Notes: generated by a model from the letters alone, not told the origin. DNA of 64,000 bases from JBNRMW01 sp050309795 (GCA_050309795.1 JBNRMW010000026.1:20543-84542), one strand, 5' to 3'. Counted from the stretch's first letter, positions 23,676 to 33,067 are shown. Program-made: numbers and translations.

Positions 23676-23733
23676 AGTATATAAAAGTAAAATTAAAGAA
23701 AGATTAGACCTAGATTAAAATTAGATTAGAATC
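23676..23733 (-). promoter_or_regulatory. PepSY promoter with four 11-bp direct repeats (response-regulator site)
   Basis: On the minus strand the core TAATC, TAATC, TAATC, TAATT recurs at exactly 11-bp intervals between 23733 and 23690, then a TATACTAT -10 region follows at about 23683-23676. Direct repeats in phase with the helix are the usual binding pattern for OmpR/PhoB-type regulators. Confidence 0.7.
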
Positions 23734-23748
23734 AAAAAAACAAAATTC

Positions 23749-25167
23749 CTAAGAACTTTGTTTCTGTTTGTTTAAAAAGACTAACGTAAATTCACTACCC
23801 TGACCTACATCACTATCTAAGACAATTCCTCCCTGATGGAAACGAACAATCTCATAAACCATCGAAAGGCCTAAACCCGTGCCTTTAGAACTACGAGAAT
23901 CATCCGATTTATAGAAACGCTGGAAGATTTTATTCTGATCCTTCTTGTCAATACCTATTCCATCATCCTTTACAGATAATTTGATTGATTCTTGATTTTC
24001 CGTTAACGACACCCAAATATGGCCATTCTCTTTTCCATACCGATAAGCATTGGTAATCAAATTAGTGACGGCTGTTAACAACAAGTCATAATTACCAATC
24101 AAATGGATATTTGGTTGAACATCATAGGTAAGGGTAATATGCTTTTCTCGAATCAATGCCATATCCATCGCAACACCTTCTACCAATTTTGACAAGTGAA
24201 CAGGCTCCATAATAATTTTATCGGAATTACTTTCCATTCGCGTAAACTGCAACATATCATTAATAAGACGAGACATCCGTTTCCCTTGACGACTAATGGT
24301 TTCCAAGGCTTCAATGTATTCTTCCGTACTTCGTTCTTTTTCTAAGGTATATTCGCTCTGAGCCATAATTACAGACATTGGGGTCCGTAACTCATGGGAC
24401 ACATCGCTTGTAAATTGTTGCTCATTCTCAAATGCATCATCTAAACGATACATCATGGCATTAAAGCTCGCAGCAAGCTGGTGTACTTCGTCATCTCCTT
24501 CGCCGATTTCAATCCGTTTCTTTAAGTCCGTGCCTGCTGTAATTTCCGAAGCCGCGGTCGTTATTTGTTGAAGAGGCTTTAGGGAACGATGAGCAAACAA
24601 ATACCCACCAATAGCTGCTACCAACACAATAAAAGGTAACACCAACATCGAATCCGAAATCGCATCCGTTAATTCAAAACTTCCTTGTTTCTCTGAAACC
24701 ACCCCACGCAACCAAAGTCCTTCCAAACCTTCACGCGTTAACGCTCGGTCAAAAATATAAAAAATCTCCCCATCAATAACCACCTGTTGAATCGAATTAG
24801 ACAAAGGATATTCCCGCGCATGACGGACAATCGGATTCTCTCCATAATGAAGATTCCCCGACGCATCATATAAGGAAGAATAAACCCCATTAATATCCGA
24901 TAAAAAATCTTCATCAATAGCTAATAGTCCATGTTCGAATTGAATATAATGTTCAATCCCTTCAATCTCCTCACCACTGGCTGATTCATCAAAATAATTA
25001 ATCTCATTCGCATTAAACGTGACCGCTTCCACCAAATTATCTTTAATCGTCTTCTGAATAATTTGGTTACTCAACATGAACACCACAAAATACGTGAATG
25101 CCACCACCACGGACAACGCCAATGTAAACCAAAGGGTTATTTTTGCTCGAATCGACCACGACTTCAT
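23749..25167 (-). CDS. Sensor histidine kinase
   Basis: This 472-residue membrane kinase has two transmembrane helices (about 10-33 and 172-193) flanking a ~135-residue extracellular sensor rich in acidic residues. A HAMP linker (about 194-248) follows, then HisKA with the phospho-acceptor in SDVSHELRTP (His258), and HATPase_c boxes NAYRYG (N), DDGIGID (G1) and KGTGLGLS (G2). It starts one base after the response-regulator stop, so the pair is coupled. Layout resembles ArlS/CssS-type sensors of envelope or protein stress. The PepSY protein encoded next may modulate it. Confidence 0.93.
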   Translation of the reverse strand: MKSWSIRAKITLWFTLALSVVVAFTYFVVFMLSNQIIQKTIKDNLVEAVTFNANEINYFDESASGEEIEGIEHYIQFEHGLLAIDEDFLSDINGVYSSLYDASGNLHYGENPIVRHAREYPLSNSIQQVVIDGEIFYIFDRALTREGLEGLWLRGVVSEKQGSFELTDAISDSMLVLPFIVLVAAIGGYLFAHRSLKPLQQITTAASEITAGTDLKKRIEIGEGDDEVHQLAASFNAMMYRLDDAFENEQQFTSDVSHELRTPMSVIMAQSEYTLEKERSTEEYIEALETISRQGKRMSRLINDMLQFTRMESNSDKIIMEPVHLSKLVEGVAMDMALIREKHITLTYDVQPNIHLIGNYDLLLTAVTNLITNAYRYGKENGHIWVSLTENQESIKLSVKDDGIGIDKKDQNKIFQRFYKSDDSRSSKGTGLGLSMVYEIVRFHQGGIVLDSDVGQGSEFTLVFLNKQKQSS

Positions 25168-25842
25168 TTACTTACCTTCACGAATCACATAGCCACGACC
25201 ACGTACTGTTTGAATCAGTTTTTGATCAAAGCCATCATCTATTTTTTTACGTAAATAAGAAATATACACATCCACAACATTTGTTCCACCCTCATAATCA
25301 AAATTCCAAATATGATTCTCAATTCGATCTCGGGAAAGAACCATCCCTTTATTGACCATTAAATATTGAAGTAAAGTGAATTCTTTTGCGGTCAGCTCAA
25401 TCTCTTCACCCGCTCGTTGAACCACTTGCGTTGCTACATCCAGGGTCAAGTCTCCCACTTCCAAATCATTACTCACTACACCAAAAGTCGTCCGAGTTAA
25501 AGCACGAATACGGGCTGAAAACTCTTCAAACGAAAACGGTTTAACTAAATAATCATTCGCCCCTAAATCCAAACCTTTCACTCGATCAGCGACCGCATCT
25601 CTAGCGGTTAGAAATAACACTGGCGTTGACTTGCCTTGATGACGTAAATATTCAAGAACTTCATAGCCATCTACCCGAGGCATCATAATATCCAAGACAA
25701 TGACGTCATAATCCGTGAACGACAAAAACTCAATGGCTTCTTCGCCATCAAAACTTTGATCCACGACATACCCTTCGGATTTGAGCTTTTTAGCAATAAT
25801 ATCATTTAAATCCATTTCATCTTCAGCAATTAGTACTCTCAT
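25168..25842 (-). CDS. OmpR/PhoB-family response regulator
   Basis: This 224-residue DNA-binding regulator has a receiver domain (about 1-120) with acidic pocket EDE, phospho-acceptor Asp51 in VIVLDIMMP, Thr in FLTARD and Lys in YLVKPF. The C-terminal winged helix (about 128-222) carries ELTAKEFTLLQYLM and the recognition-helix region NVVDVYISYLRKK. It is promoter-proximal to its kinase. Two TAAT repeats spaced by 11 bp in its own promoter indicate autoregulation. AAGGAGGTAG precedes ATG 25842. Confidence 0.95.
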   Translation of the reverse strand: MRVLIAEDEMDLNDIIAKKLKSEGYVVDQSFDGEEAIEFLSFTDYDVIVLDIMMPRVDGYEVLEYLRHQGKSTPVLFLTARDAVADRVKGLDLGANDYLVKPFSFEEFSARIRALTRTTFGVVSNDLEVGDLTLDVATQVVQRAGEEIELTAKEFTLLQYLMVNKGMVLSRDRIENHIWNFDYEGGTNVVDVYISYLRKKIDDGFDQKLIQTVRGRGYVIREGK

Positions 25843-25860
25843 TTTCTCTACCTCCTTCTT

Positions 25861-25893
25861 ATAGTATCTATTTTAAATTAGAAGTAGATTAGA
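25861..25893 (-). promoter_or_regulatory. Response-regulator promoter with two 11-bp direct repeats
   Basis: On the minus strand TTCTAATCTAC is followed at once by TTCTAATTTAA (25893-25872), 11 bp apart, then GATACTAT as the -10 region (25868-25861). The repeat unit matches those upstream of the PepSY gene. Confidence 0.65.
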
Positions 25894-25895
25894 AA

Positions 25896-25927
25896 AAAGG
25901 AAATGACTTTTATTCGTCATTTCCTTT
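25896..25927 (-). terminator. Terminator of the glycyl radical enzyme gene
   Basis: A 12-bp perfect stem AAAGGAAATGAC / GTCATTTCCTTT with T-run lies 7 bp after the stop at 25934. Confidence 0.9.
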
Positions 25928-25933
25928 AATGGT

Positions 25934-28339
25934 TTAAATTGTTTGTTCGGTTCTTGCGATAATATCGTCTTGAGTTGCTTTCGAGAGAACATTGAAGAAG
26001 GCACTATACCCTGCTACCCGAACAATTAAGTCACGGTATTTCTCTGGATTTTTCTGAGCATCTAACAAAGTTTCACGAGAAACCACATTATACTGAACGT
26101 GATAGCCCTTCAATTGATTAAAGAAAGCACGAATAACCGAAATCAATTTTTGTTTATTCTCCTCGCGTTCTAAGAGTTGTGGTGTCACTTTTTGGTTTAA
26201 TAAAACGCCACCCGTAATCTTATCTGTTCTCAATTTAGAGACCGATTTGAAGACCGCCGTTGGACCATTGACATCCATCGAATGGGATGGAGAACAACCT
26301 TCCGCTAGTGGTTCACCAGCTTGACGACCATCCGGTGTCGCCAAAGTATTTCGACCTTGACCCACGTTCGCTGAAATCGACGACGTTCCACCGTAACGAG
26401 CATTCCCAATCGGACCGCGATCCACCCGTGTATTTGGATATTTAACAATTTCTTCTAAATAGGAATCATACGCATCCACAACTAAGCTATCCACGTAGTC
26501 ATTATCGTTTCCATATTTCGGAGATTGGTGAATCAGCATTTGTTGAATCCGTTGACCTTCTTCGGTTTCAAAGTTGGTTTCTAAGGCATCCCAGAGTTGT
26601 TTAGTTGTAATTAGTTTTTGTTCAAAGACTAATTTCTTAATGGCCGCTAAAGAATCCGCTAAGTTAGCAATACCAACTTGTAAACCAGAAATGAAGTCAT
26701 AAACCGCACCACCTTCTTTAATCGGTTTTCCACGACCAATACAGTCGTCCGTCAAAGTTGAACACAAAATATCTGGAACATTTCGCTCTAGAGCCAAGTC
26801 AATCGCATTCTCAACAACGACACTCATCCGGGTTAATTCACGAACAACTTTGTCCCACGCCGCTTGAAGTTCTTCAAACGATTTCATATCAACAAAATGA
26901 CCATAACCTTTTGTAAAGCGTTTATTTGATGAAGGATCAATACCATCATTCATTGCAATGAGTAAGATTTTCGGGAAATTCATATAAGACATCCCCGTAC
27001 AACGGTATCCCCATTTACCAGGAACAGCCGTTTCAACACAACCAATCGCACTATAGTTATAAGCGTCTTCTTCCGTTACCCCTAATTCAATAAAGGAAGG
27101 AATAATAATTTCGTCGTTATTAAAGGCTGGCATACCAAATCCAAGCTTCATCACTTCGATACACTCATTCATAAAGTCGGCATCTAAATCTTTATGGTAA
27201 CGAACCGAGAGGTTTGGTTGAGGCAATTTCGTTTGAGCCACACTACGTAAGACTAGATAGGACAACTCGTTAACCGCATCCTTCTTATCTGGAGTTTGAC
27301 CACCAATGGTGACGTTTTGATACAATGGGCTACCAGCACTACTGAACGTATGTGCTTGTGAACGGACCTTATTAATGGTTAAGGTCTTCACCCATAAGTT
27401 GGTCAATAATTCTGTAATATCATCTTTTGTTGAACAACCACATTCCATGTCGTGTTCATAATAAGGAAGCATGAACTGATCAAAACGACCATACGATAAG
27501 GAGTGCCCATTCGATTCAATTTGTAAAATTAACTGAATAAACCAAGTAGCTTGAATCGCTTCATGGAACGTTTCAGCAGGTTCGTAAGGAACTTTACGAC
27601 AAATACGAGCCATCTCTAATAATTCCGCTTGACGAGAAATCGAAGCATCCTTCGCTAACTCTTCCGCTAAATCTGCGTAACGACCAGCAAAGTTCTTAAT
27701 AGCTTCAATAACAATTAAGACCGCTTTATAGAAACTGTATTTATCAATACTTTCTGGATCGGTTAAATCGAGGGCAGCTTTATGTTCTAAGGTACGTTGT
27801 TCATATCCCTTTAATCCAACTTTAAGCATTTTTTCATAGTCAACAGCAATATGAGCATCCCCAGAATTTAATTTTCCTTCCATGCCAAAGAAGCCTGTTT
27901 CCATAAAGACACTCACTTCGTCCGGTAACAAGGTCATGCCTTTGGCACGTAGATTATTATTTTCCCAGAAAGGGGCGATTGAACGAAGATCCTCTTTCGT
28001 CTTTTCAGTAATATAGAAGACGTCTCCATCCCGTTTTTCAAATAAATCTAATTCATTTAAAACAAACTCTAATGTATACTCCGGGAAAATAGGAGCATCT
28101 TTATTCGATGCGGCTTGGTTCCCAACAATTAATGTTTCATCTTCGATATAAATGGTCATTTTCTCTAAGATGTTTTTCAACATTAAAGCACGAAGCATCA
28201 CCGCTGGTTGGTTTTTATGTTCTTGATAGGCTTCGGTCGTTAGTAACGCTCTTTCAGCACAAATATAGGGTTTCTTCTCTAGTACACTTTCGCGATAGGC
28301 TTGCATTCGTGGGGTCAATGTTCCAAATCTCTTACTCAT
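25934..28339 (-). CDS. Glycyl radical enzyme, PFL2/YbiW-like
   Basis: This 801-residue anaerobic enzyme uses a protein glycyl radical. The thiyl-radical cysteine is Cys434 in AIGCVETAVPG, and the glycyl site is Gly777 in VRVAGYSAFF. True pyruvate formate-lyase has adjacent cysteines at the active site; the single Cys followed by V-E points to the dehydratase-like group often annotated as formate acetyltransferase 2. Streptococcal homologues of this type occur with sugar PTS genes; a sugar-phosphate or polyol substrate is my inference. A strong promoter drives it, divergent from its activase. It would be destroyed by oxygen, implying anaerobic use. Confidence 0.92.
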   Translation of the reverse strand: MSKRFGTLTPRMQAYRESVLEKKPYICAERALLTTEAYQEHKNQPAVMLRALMLKNILEKMTIYIEDETLIVGNQAASNKDAPIFPEYTLEFVLNELDLFEKRDGDVFYITEKTKEDLRSIAPFWENNNLRAKGMTLLPDEVSVFMETGFFGMEGKLNSGDAHIAVDYEKMLKVGLKGYEQRTLEHKAALDLTDPESIDKYSFYKAVLIVIEAIKNFAGRYADLAEELAKDASISRQAELLEMARICRKVPYEPAETFHEAIQATWFIQLILQIESNGHSLSYGRFDQFMLPYYEHDMECGCSTKDDITELLTNLWVKTLTINKVRSQAHTFSSAGSPLYQNVTIGGQTPDKKDAVNELSYLVLRSVAQTKLPQPNLSVRYHKDLDADFMNECIEVMKLGFGMPAFNNDEIIIPSFIELGVTEEDAYNYSAIGCVETAVPGKWGYRCTGMSYMNFPKILLIAMNDGIDPSSNKRFTKGYGHFVDMKSFEELQAAWDKVVRELTRMSVVVENAIDLALERNVPDILCSTLTDDCIGRGKPIKEGGAVYDFISGLQVGIANLADSLAAIKKLVFEQKLITTKQLWDALETNFETEEGQRIQQMLIHQSPKYGNDNDYVDSLVVDAYDSYLEEIVKYPNTRVDRGPIGNARYGGTSSISANVGQGRNTLATPDGRQAGEPLAEGCSPSHSMDVNGPTAVFKSVSKLRTDKITGGVLLNQKVTPQLLEREENKQKLISVIRAFFNQLKGYHVQYNVVSRETLLDAQKNPEKYRDLIVRVAGYSAFFNVLSKATQDDIIARTEQTI

Positions 28340-28370
28340 GATAAACCTCCTAAAGTTTCTTACATTTTTT

Positions 28371-28398
28371 ATTATAAGGCATTTATTTCATTTGTCAA
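28371..28398 (-). promoter_or_regulatory. Promoter of the glycyl radical enzyme gene
   Basis: On the minus strand a consensus TTGACA (28398-28393) and TATAAT (28376-28371) are separated by 16 bp, about 30 bp upstream of the start. Confidence 0.8.
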
Positions 28399-28449
28399 CA
28401 GTTATTCTTTCATTCGAAAGCTTTTTTTATTATATTTGACACTTTTTGC

Positions 28450-28482
28450 TTGAAATAGTTACAAATCGTGCTATAATGTAAC
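28450..28482 (+). promoter_or_regulatory. Activase promoter with overlapping inverted repeat
   Basis: TTGAAA (28450-28455), a 16-bp spacer and extended TGCTATAAT (28469-28477) form the promoter. GTTACA (28458-28463) and TGTAAC (28477-28482) are an inverted repeat spanning the -10, a candidate operator for the DeoR protein encoded downstream. Confidence 0.65.
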
Positions 28483-28507
28483 CAAACGAAAGGATGAACT
28501 CTTACAT

Positions 28508-29395
28508 ATGCAAGCTACGATATTCAATATTCAAAAGTTCAGTCTCCATGACGGCCCCGGAATCCGCACCGTCGTATTCTTTAAAGGTTGTCCCCTACGT
28601 TGTCGCTGGTGTTCGAATCCCGAATCCCAAGCTTTTAACATTCAATTATTTTGGAACCGTTCCAAATGTGACGATATCCTCGGTTGTTTAGAAAAACAAG
28701 GCATTAAAAATGCCCGCTTAGAAGAAAATGAAATCCTTCTCAACCACTACGATCCAACCATCGATTATGAAACGATCTGCCCCCATGGCGGCATCAGCAT
28801 TGAAGGCTACCAGGCCAGCGTCGATGACATTATGGAAGAAATCATGAAAGACAAAGTATTCTATGACGAATCCGGTGGAGGGGTCACCCTCTCCGGTGGA
28901 GAAGTCTTAGGCCAAGCTTTCTTTGCGACAAAATTACTTGAAGCATTAAAAGCAGCCAATATCCATACCACGGCTGAAACCACTGGCTACGCACCTACCC
29001 CTATTTTTGAAAAGTTTATAGAACCTTTAGATTTACTACTATATGATCTAAAACATTACGACAGCGACCTGCATGTGGAGTATACCGGTGTACCCAACGA
29101 ACAAATTATTGAGAACATTAAAGTAGCTCTCAACAACAAAAAAGAAATCATCATTCGTATTCCAGTCATTCCTAATTTCAACGATTCCTTAGAAGATGCC
29201 AAACAGTTCAGCTTGCTTCTAAACAAATTAGGGGCAACAAAAGTTAACTTACTACCTTTCCATCAATTTGGTATGAACAAATATGCCATGATGGGCCGAG
29301 AATATACGATGAAAGATGTTAAACAATATTATCCAGAAGACCTCGTCGACTTTCAACAAACCATGATTGATCACGGTATCGACGCCTACTTCTAG
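28508..29395 (+). CDS. Glycyl radical enzyme activase (radical SAM)
   Basis: This 295-residue enzyme reductively cleaves S-adenosylmethionine to install the glycyl radical on the divergent enzyme. The cluster motif CPLRCRWC holds Cys28, Cys32 and Cys35. GGGVTLSGGE is the SAM-binding region. Activases of this subgroup usually carry an eight-cysteine ferredoxin-like insert; here residues 45-100 contain only three cysteines (53, 59 and 90), so the auxiliary Fe-S clusters look lost. AAAGGATG precedes ATG 28508. It is followed by a DeoR regulator, 13 bp on, in the same transcript. Confidence 0.93.
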   Translation: MQATIFNIQKFSLHDGPGIRTVVFFKGCPLRCRWCSNPESQAFNIQLFWNRSKCDDILGCLEKQGIKNARLEENEILLNHYDPTIDYETICPHGGISIEGYQASVDDIMEEIMKDKVFYDESGGGVTLSGGEVLGQAFFATKLLEALKAANIHTTAETTGYAPTPIFEKFIEPLDLLLYDLKHYDSDLHVEYTGVPNEQIIENIKVALNNKKEIIIRIPVIPNFNDSLEDAKQFSLLLNKLGATKVNLLPFHQFGMNKYAMMGREYTMKDVKQYYPEDLVDFQQTMIDHGIDAYF

Positions 29396-29408
29396 AACAG
29401 GAGGACCT

Positions 29409-30149
29409 ATGAACGAAAGACAAGTCAATATTCTTGAAACCTTAAGTACAGAAAAGAAAATCGAAGTAAAACAATTAGCGGCTTTGGCGGACGTTTCAGA
29501 GGTGACCATTCGAAAAGACTTAGAAATACTCGAAAATCAAGGATTATTAAAACGGGAACATGGCTATGCGGTGGCAAATGGCGAAGACAATATCAATTAT
29601 CGATTAGCCTTTGGCTATCCCCAAAAATTTGAGATCGCCCAAAAAGCCTTAAAATACATCGAACCAAATGAAACGGTGATTATTGAATCTGGTTCCACTT
29701 GTACCTTGTTGGCCTTAGAAATTGCTAAACGCGATCAAAACAACACGATCATCACCAACTCGACCTTTATTGCCCGCTATTTAAAAGATTACCCCACAAC
29801 GAAGGTCATCTTACTAGCTGGACAATACCAAGGTAAATCAGAAGCAGTGGTTGGACCACTCATTCGTGAATCGATTAAAAATTTCCACACCGATAAAATC
29901 TTTGTTGGAGCCGATGGCATCCATGAAACCTTTGGTGTTGCTGGTAGCAATTACGAACGAACAGAAGCGGCGAAAATGATGCGAGAAAATGCCTCCAACG
30001 TTTTTGTTCTTTCTCAAAGCTATAAGCTAGGTCAGAAGAGCAATTACCATCTCTTCTCATTGGAAGATATTCAGTATTTTATTACCGATAACCAAATTAG
30101 TGAAGACGATCGCCACACTCTACAACAACATGATATTGTTGTAGACTAA
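29409..30149 (+). CDS. DeoR-family transcriptional regulator
   Basis: This 246-residue regulator starts at ATG 29409 behind AGGAGG. The N-terminal DeoR winged helix (about 1-57) reads RQVNILETL with VSEVTIRKDLEIL as recognition region. The C-terminal DeoR sensor domain (about 75-235) has VIIESGSTC and FVGADGIH segments that bind a sugar phosphate. It lies with the activase and probably regulates it and the divergent glycyl radical enzyme, which implies a phosphorylated sugar as inducer. Confidence 0.93.
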   Translation: MNERQVNILETLSTEKKIEVKQLAALADVSEVTIRKDLEILENQGLLKREHGYAVANGEDNINYRLAFGYPQKFEIAQKALKYIEPNETVIIESGSTCTLLALEIAKRDQNNTIITNSTFIARYLKDYPTTKVILLAGQYQGKSEAVVGPLIRESIKNFHTDKIFVGADGIHETFGVAGSNYERTEAAKMMRENASNVFVLSQSYKLGQKSNYHLFSLEDIQYFITDNQISEDDRHTLQQHDIVVD

Positions 30150-30171
30150 ATTTTATAGAAATACACGTCCG

Positions 30172-30203
30172 AAAAAAGACTAGTTTAAAGGCTAGTCTTT
30201 TTT
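30172..30203 (+). terminator. Terminator after the DeoR gene
   Basis: AAAAAAGACTAG / TTTAAAGG / CTAGTCTTTTTT is a 12-bp perfect stem with T-run. Confidence 0.9.
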
Positions 30204-30265
30204 CTATCCTCTGTCATCTCGCACTATCTCGCAAAACTAACAACTCTGGTGCTTTTGCCCCAAAA

Positions 30266-30304
30266 TTAAAAGGAGCCAACCTCGATTTTTCTCGAAATTG
30301 ACTC
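30266..30304 (-). terminator. Terminator of ppdK
   Basis: In RNA from the minus strand GGAGUCAAUUUCG pairs along its length with CGAGGUUGGCUCC using G-U wobbles, followed by UUUU. It lies 56 bp after the stop. Confidence 0.7.
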
Positions 30305-30359
30305 CCTCATTCACTATTTATTGGTTCATTTAAGAACCGATGCTAAAGGATATTAGTAA

Positions 30360-32984
30360 TTATTCCTTTTCGTTACGAATCGACGATTGAGCCGCAGCTA
30401 AGCGAGCAATCGGTACCCGATATGGTGAACAAGAAACATAATCCAATCCAACCTTATAAAGGAAGTTAATGGTTGCTGGGTCTCCCCCATGCTCCCCACA
30501 GATTCCTAATTTAAGATTTGGTTTGACCGAACGTCCTTTTTCAGCAGCAATTTCTACTAGTGCGCCAACCCCTTCTTCATCCATACGAACAAATGGGTCT
30601 TGTTCAAAGACTTTCTTTTCATAGTAATCGTTCAAGAAGTTTCCAGCATCGTCGCGACTGAATCCAAAGCCATATTGCGTTAAGTCGTTAGTTCCAAAGG
30701 AGAAGAAATCAGCTTGTTGTGCAATTTGATCCGCAATCACGCAGGCACGTGGAATTTCAATCATCGTTCCCACCGCATAATCAAGTTCTTGACCACTGGC
30801 TGCAATTTCTTCTTGAGCCACACGATCGACGACTTCTTTAACAAATTCAAGTTCTTTAACCGCGCCGACTAAAGGAATCATAATTTCTGGATTCACTTTA
30901 ATATTCAAGCGTTTTTGAACCGCTAAGGCGGCACGAATAACGGCTTTTGTTTGCATTTCTGCAATCTCTGGATAAGAAATCGCTAAACGAACGCCGCGAT
31001 GCCCCATCATTGGGTTGAATTCATGCAAACTGGCGACAACATCTTTGATTTCTTGTAAGGTTTTACCCATGTCATCCGCAAGTTCTTGCATTTCCGATTC
31101 TTTGGTTGGTAAGAATTCATGTAAAGGTGGATCCAAATAACGAATCGTAACTGGAAGTTCCTTCATCACTTCATAAATACCTTCAAAATCCGCTTGTTGC
31201 ATCGGTAGTAATTTATCTAAGGCTTTACGACGACCTTCCTCGTCACGAGACAAGATCATTTCACGAACCGATTTAATACGATCGCCTTCAAAGAACATAT
31301 GTTCTGTACGGACTAAACCAATACCTTCCGCACCAAACTCAAGTGCTTGTTGAGCATCTTTAGGACTATCGGCATTTGTACGAACACCCATCTTCCGATA
31401 GGAATCCGCCCAACCCATGAATTTTTCGAAATCTCCAGAAATCGTTGCTTCTTCAGATTTGATTTCGCCTTCATAGATTTTCCCTGTAGTTCCATCTAAA
31501 GAGATAAAGTCTCCACGATTATATTCATTTTCGCCAATTTTTACGACATCTCCATGGAAAGAAACATCGTTACTACCCGAGACACAGCAAGTTCCCATGC
31601 CACGAGCAACCACCGCTGCGTGCGAGGTCATTCCACCCCGGGCGGTTAAAATACCTTCCGATAAAGCCATTCCTTCAATATCTTCAGGAGAAGTTTCTAA
31701 CCGAACTAAAATAACTTTATCCCCTTTGCTGGTGTATTCTTTAGCTTCTTCCGCAGTATAAACAATACGACCAGAAGCTGCACCAGGGGAAGCCGCTAAA
31801 CCAGAGCCAATCACTTTCGCTTCCTTTAATGCTTGTTCATTAAAATGCGGGTGGAGAAGCGCATCCAATTGTTTAGGATCAATTTGCATGACCGCTTCTT
31901 TTTCCGTAATTAAGCCTTCTTCCACTAAATCTACCGCAATCTTTAAAGCAGCATTTGCTGTTCGTTTTCCACTTCTTGTTTGTAACATATACAGTTTATG
32001 ATTTTCAATCGTAAACTCCATGTCTTGCATATCTTTGTAATGGTTTTCTAAGGTTTCACAATGTCTTTCAAACTCTGCATACGCCTCTGGCATCAAATCT
32101 TTTAATTGTTCCATTGGCAATGGGGTACGAGTTCCAGCAACAACGTCTTCCCCTTGAGCATTAATTAAAAATTCTCCGAAAATCTTCCGTTCACCAGTCG
32201 CTGGATTTCGAGTAAAGGCAACTCCCGTTGCACATTCGTCTCCCATATTTCCAAAGACCATCTCTTGAACGTTAACCGCCGTACCCCATGCTGCTGGGAT
32301 ATCGTGAATTCGACGGTAATAGACTGCTCGATCGTTATTCCAAGATCTAAAGACGGCAGTGATTGCTTCCATCAATTGATCAAATGGATCGGTTGGGAAA
32401 GATTCATGGTGATGTTCTAAATAATAGGCTTTAAAACGCTCGACCATTTCCTTATAGTCGTCGGCTGTAAAGTCCGCATCATCCGTAATATTTCTCTCTG
32501 CTTTCATTTCATCAATAATCACTTCGAAATGATGTTTTGGAATTTCCATAACGACATCCGCAAACATTTGAATAAAACGACGATAACTGTCATAAGCAAA
32601 CCGTGGATTATTTGTTAATTTAGCCAAAGCTTCCACAACAACATCATTTAATCCTAAGTTTAAGACGGTATCCATCATGCCCGGCATACTTGCTCTAGAA
32701 CCAGAACGAACCGATACTAGTAATGGATTATTGGTATCTCCGAACACTTTTCCAGTAATTTCTTCTAATTTCTTAATATATTCTGCCACTTGATTTCTCA
32801 AGTCTTCAGAAATATTTCCATCTTGAGCATAGTAATCATTACAAGCTTCCGTGGTGACAACAAAACCTTGGGGTACTGGTAGACCGAGGTTTGTCATTTC
32901 CGATAAGTTTGCTCCTTTTCCGCCGAGCAATTCTCTCATCTGACCGTTTCCTTCCGAAAACAAATACACTAATTTATTTCCCAT
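30360..32984 (-). CDS. ppdK: Pyruvate, phosphate dikinase
   Basis: It interconverts PEP, AMP and PPi with pyruvate, ATP and Pi. The 874-residue protein has an N-terminal ATP-grasp domain (GGKGANLSEM, VSVRSGSRASMPGMMDT), a central phosphohistidine domain (GGMTSHAAVVARG, catalytic His near residue 455) and a C-terminal TIM-barrel (RTEHMFF, GTNDLTQ, LGICGEHGGDP with the catalytic Cys). AGGAGGAG precedes ATG 32984. It is monocistronic. Two overlapping cre-like sites lie about 90 bp upstream of the expected transcription start, suggesting carbon-catabolite control through CcpA. With pyk in the same window it can tune PEP supply for PTS uptake. Confidence 0.97.
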   Translation of the reverse strand: MGNKLVYLFSEGNGQMRELLGGKGANLSEMTNLGLPVPQGFVVTTEACNDYYAQDGNISEDLRNQVAEYIKKLEEITGKVFGDTNNPLLVSVRSGSRASMPGMMDTVLNLGLNDVVVEALAKLTNNPRFAYDSYRRFIQMFADVVMEIPKHHFEVIIDEMKAERNITDDADFTADDYKEMVERFKAYYLEHHHESFPTDPFDQLMEAITAVFRSWNNDRAVYYRRIHDIPAAWGTAVNVQEMVFGNMGDECATGVAFTRNPATGERKIFGEFLINAQGEDVVAGTRTPLPMEQLKDLMPEAYAEFERHCETLENHYKDMQDMEFTIENHKLYMLQTRSGKRTANAALKIAVDLVEEGLITEKEAVMQIDPKQLDALLHPHFNEQALKEAKVIGSGLAASPGAASGRIVYTAEEAKEYTSKGDKVILVRLETSPEDIEGMALSEGILTARGGMTSHAAVVARGMGTCCVSGSNDVSFHGDVVKIGENEYNRGDFISLDGTTGKIYEGEIKSEEATISGDFEKFMGWADSYRKMGVRTNADSPKDAQQALEFGAEGIGLVRTEHMFFEGDRIKSVREMILSRDEEGRRKALDKLLPMQQADFEGIYEVMKELPVTIRYLDPPLHEFLPTKESEMQELADDMGKTLQEIKDVVASLHEFNPMMGHRGVRLAISYPEIAEMQTKAVIRAALAVQKRLNIKVNPEIMIPLVGAVKELEFVKEVVDRVAQEEIAASGQELDYAVGTMIEIPRACVIADQIAQQADFFSFGTNDLTQYGFGFSRDDAGNFLNDYYEKKVFEQDPFVRMDEEGVGALVEIAAEKGRSVKPNLKLGICGEHGGDPATINFLYKVGLDYVSCSPYRVPIARLAAAQSSIRNEKE

Positions 32985-33038
32985 AACTCCTCCTGTGGTA
33001 TTTTTTTACTCAGTGTTTTGAAACGAGTTCACGCAGTA

Positions 33039-33067
33039 ATTGTAACACACCAGGGGGGTAGATACAA
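33039..33067 (-). promoter_or_regulatory. Promoter of ppdK
   Basis: On the minus strand TTGTAT (33067-33062) and TACAAT (33044-33039) are separated by 17 bp. Confidence 0.65.

Noticed and set aside
28605..28627. tRNA-like GTTCGAATCCCG sequence
   Set aside because: It resembles a tRNA T-loop but lies inside the activase gene, encoding the CSNPES segment; no acceptor stem or anticodon arm can be formed around it.
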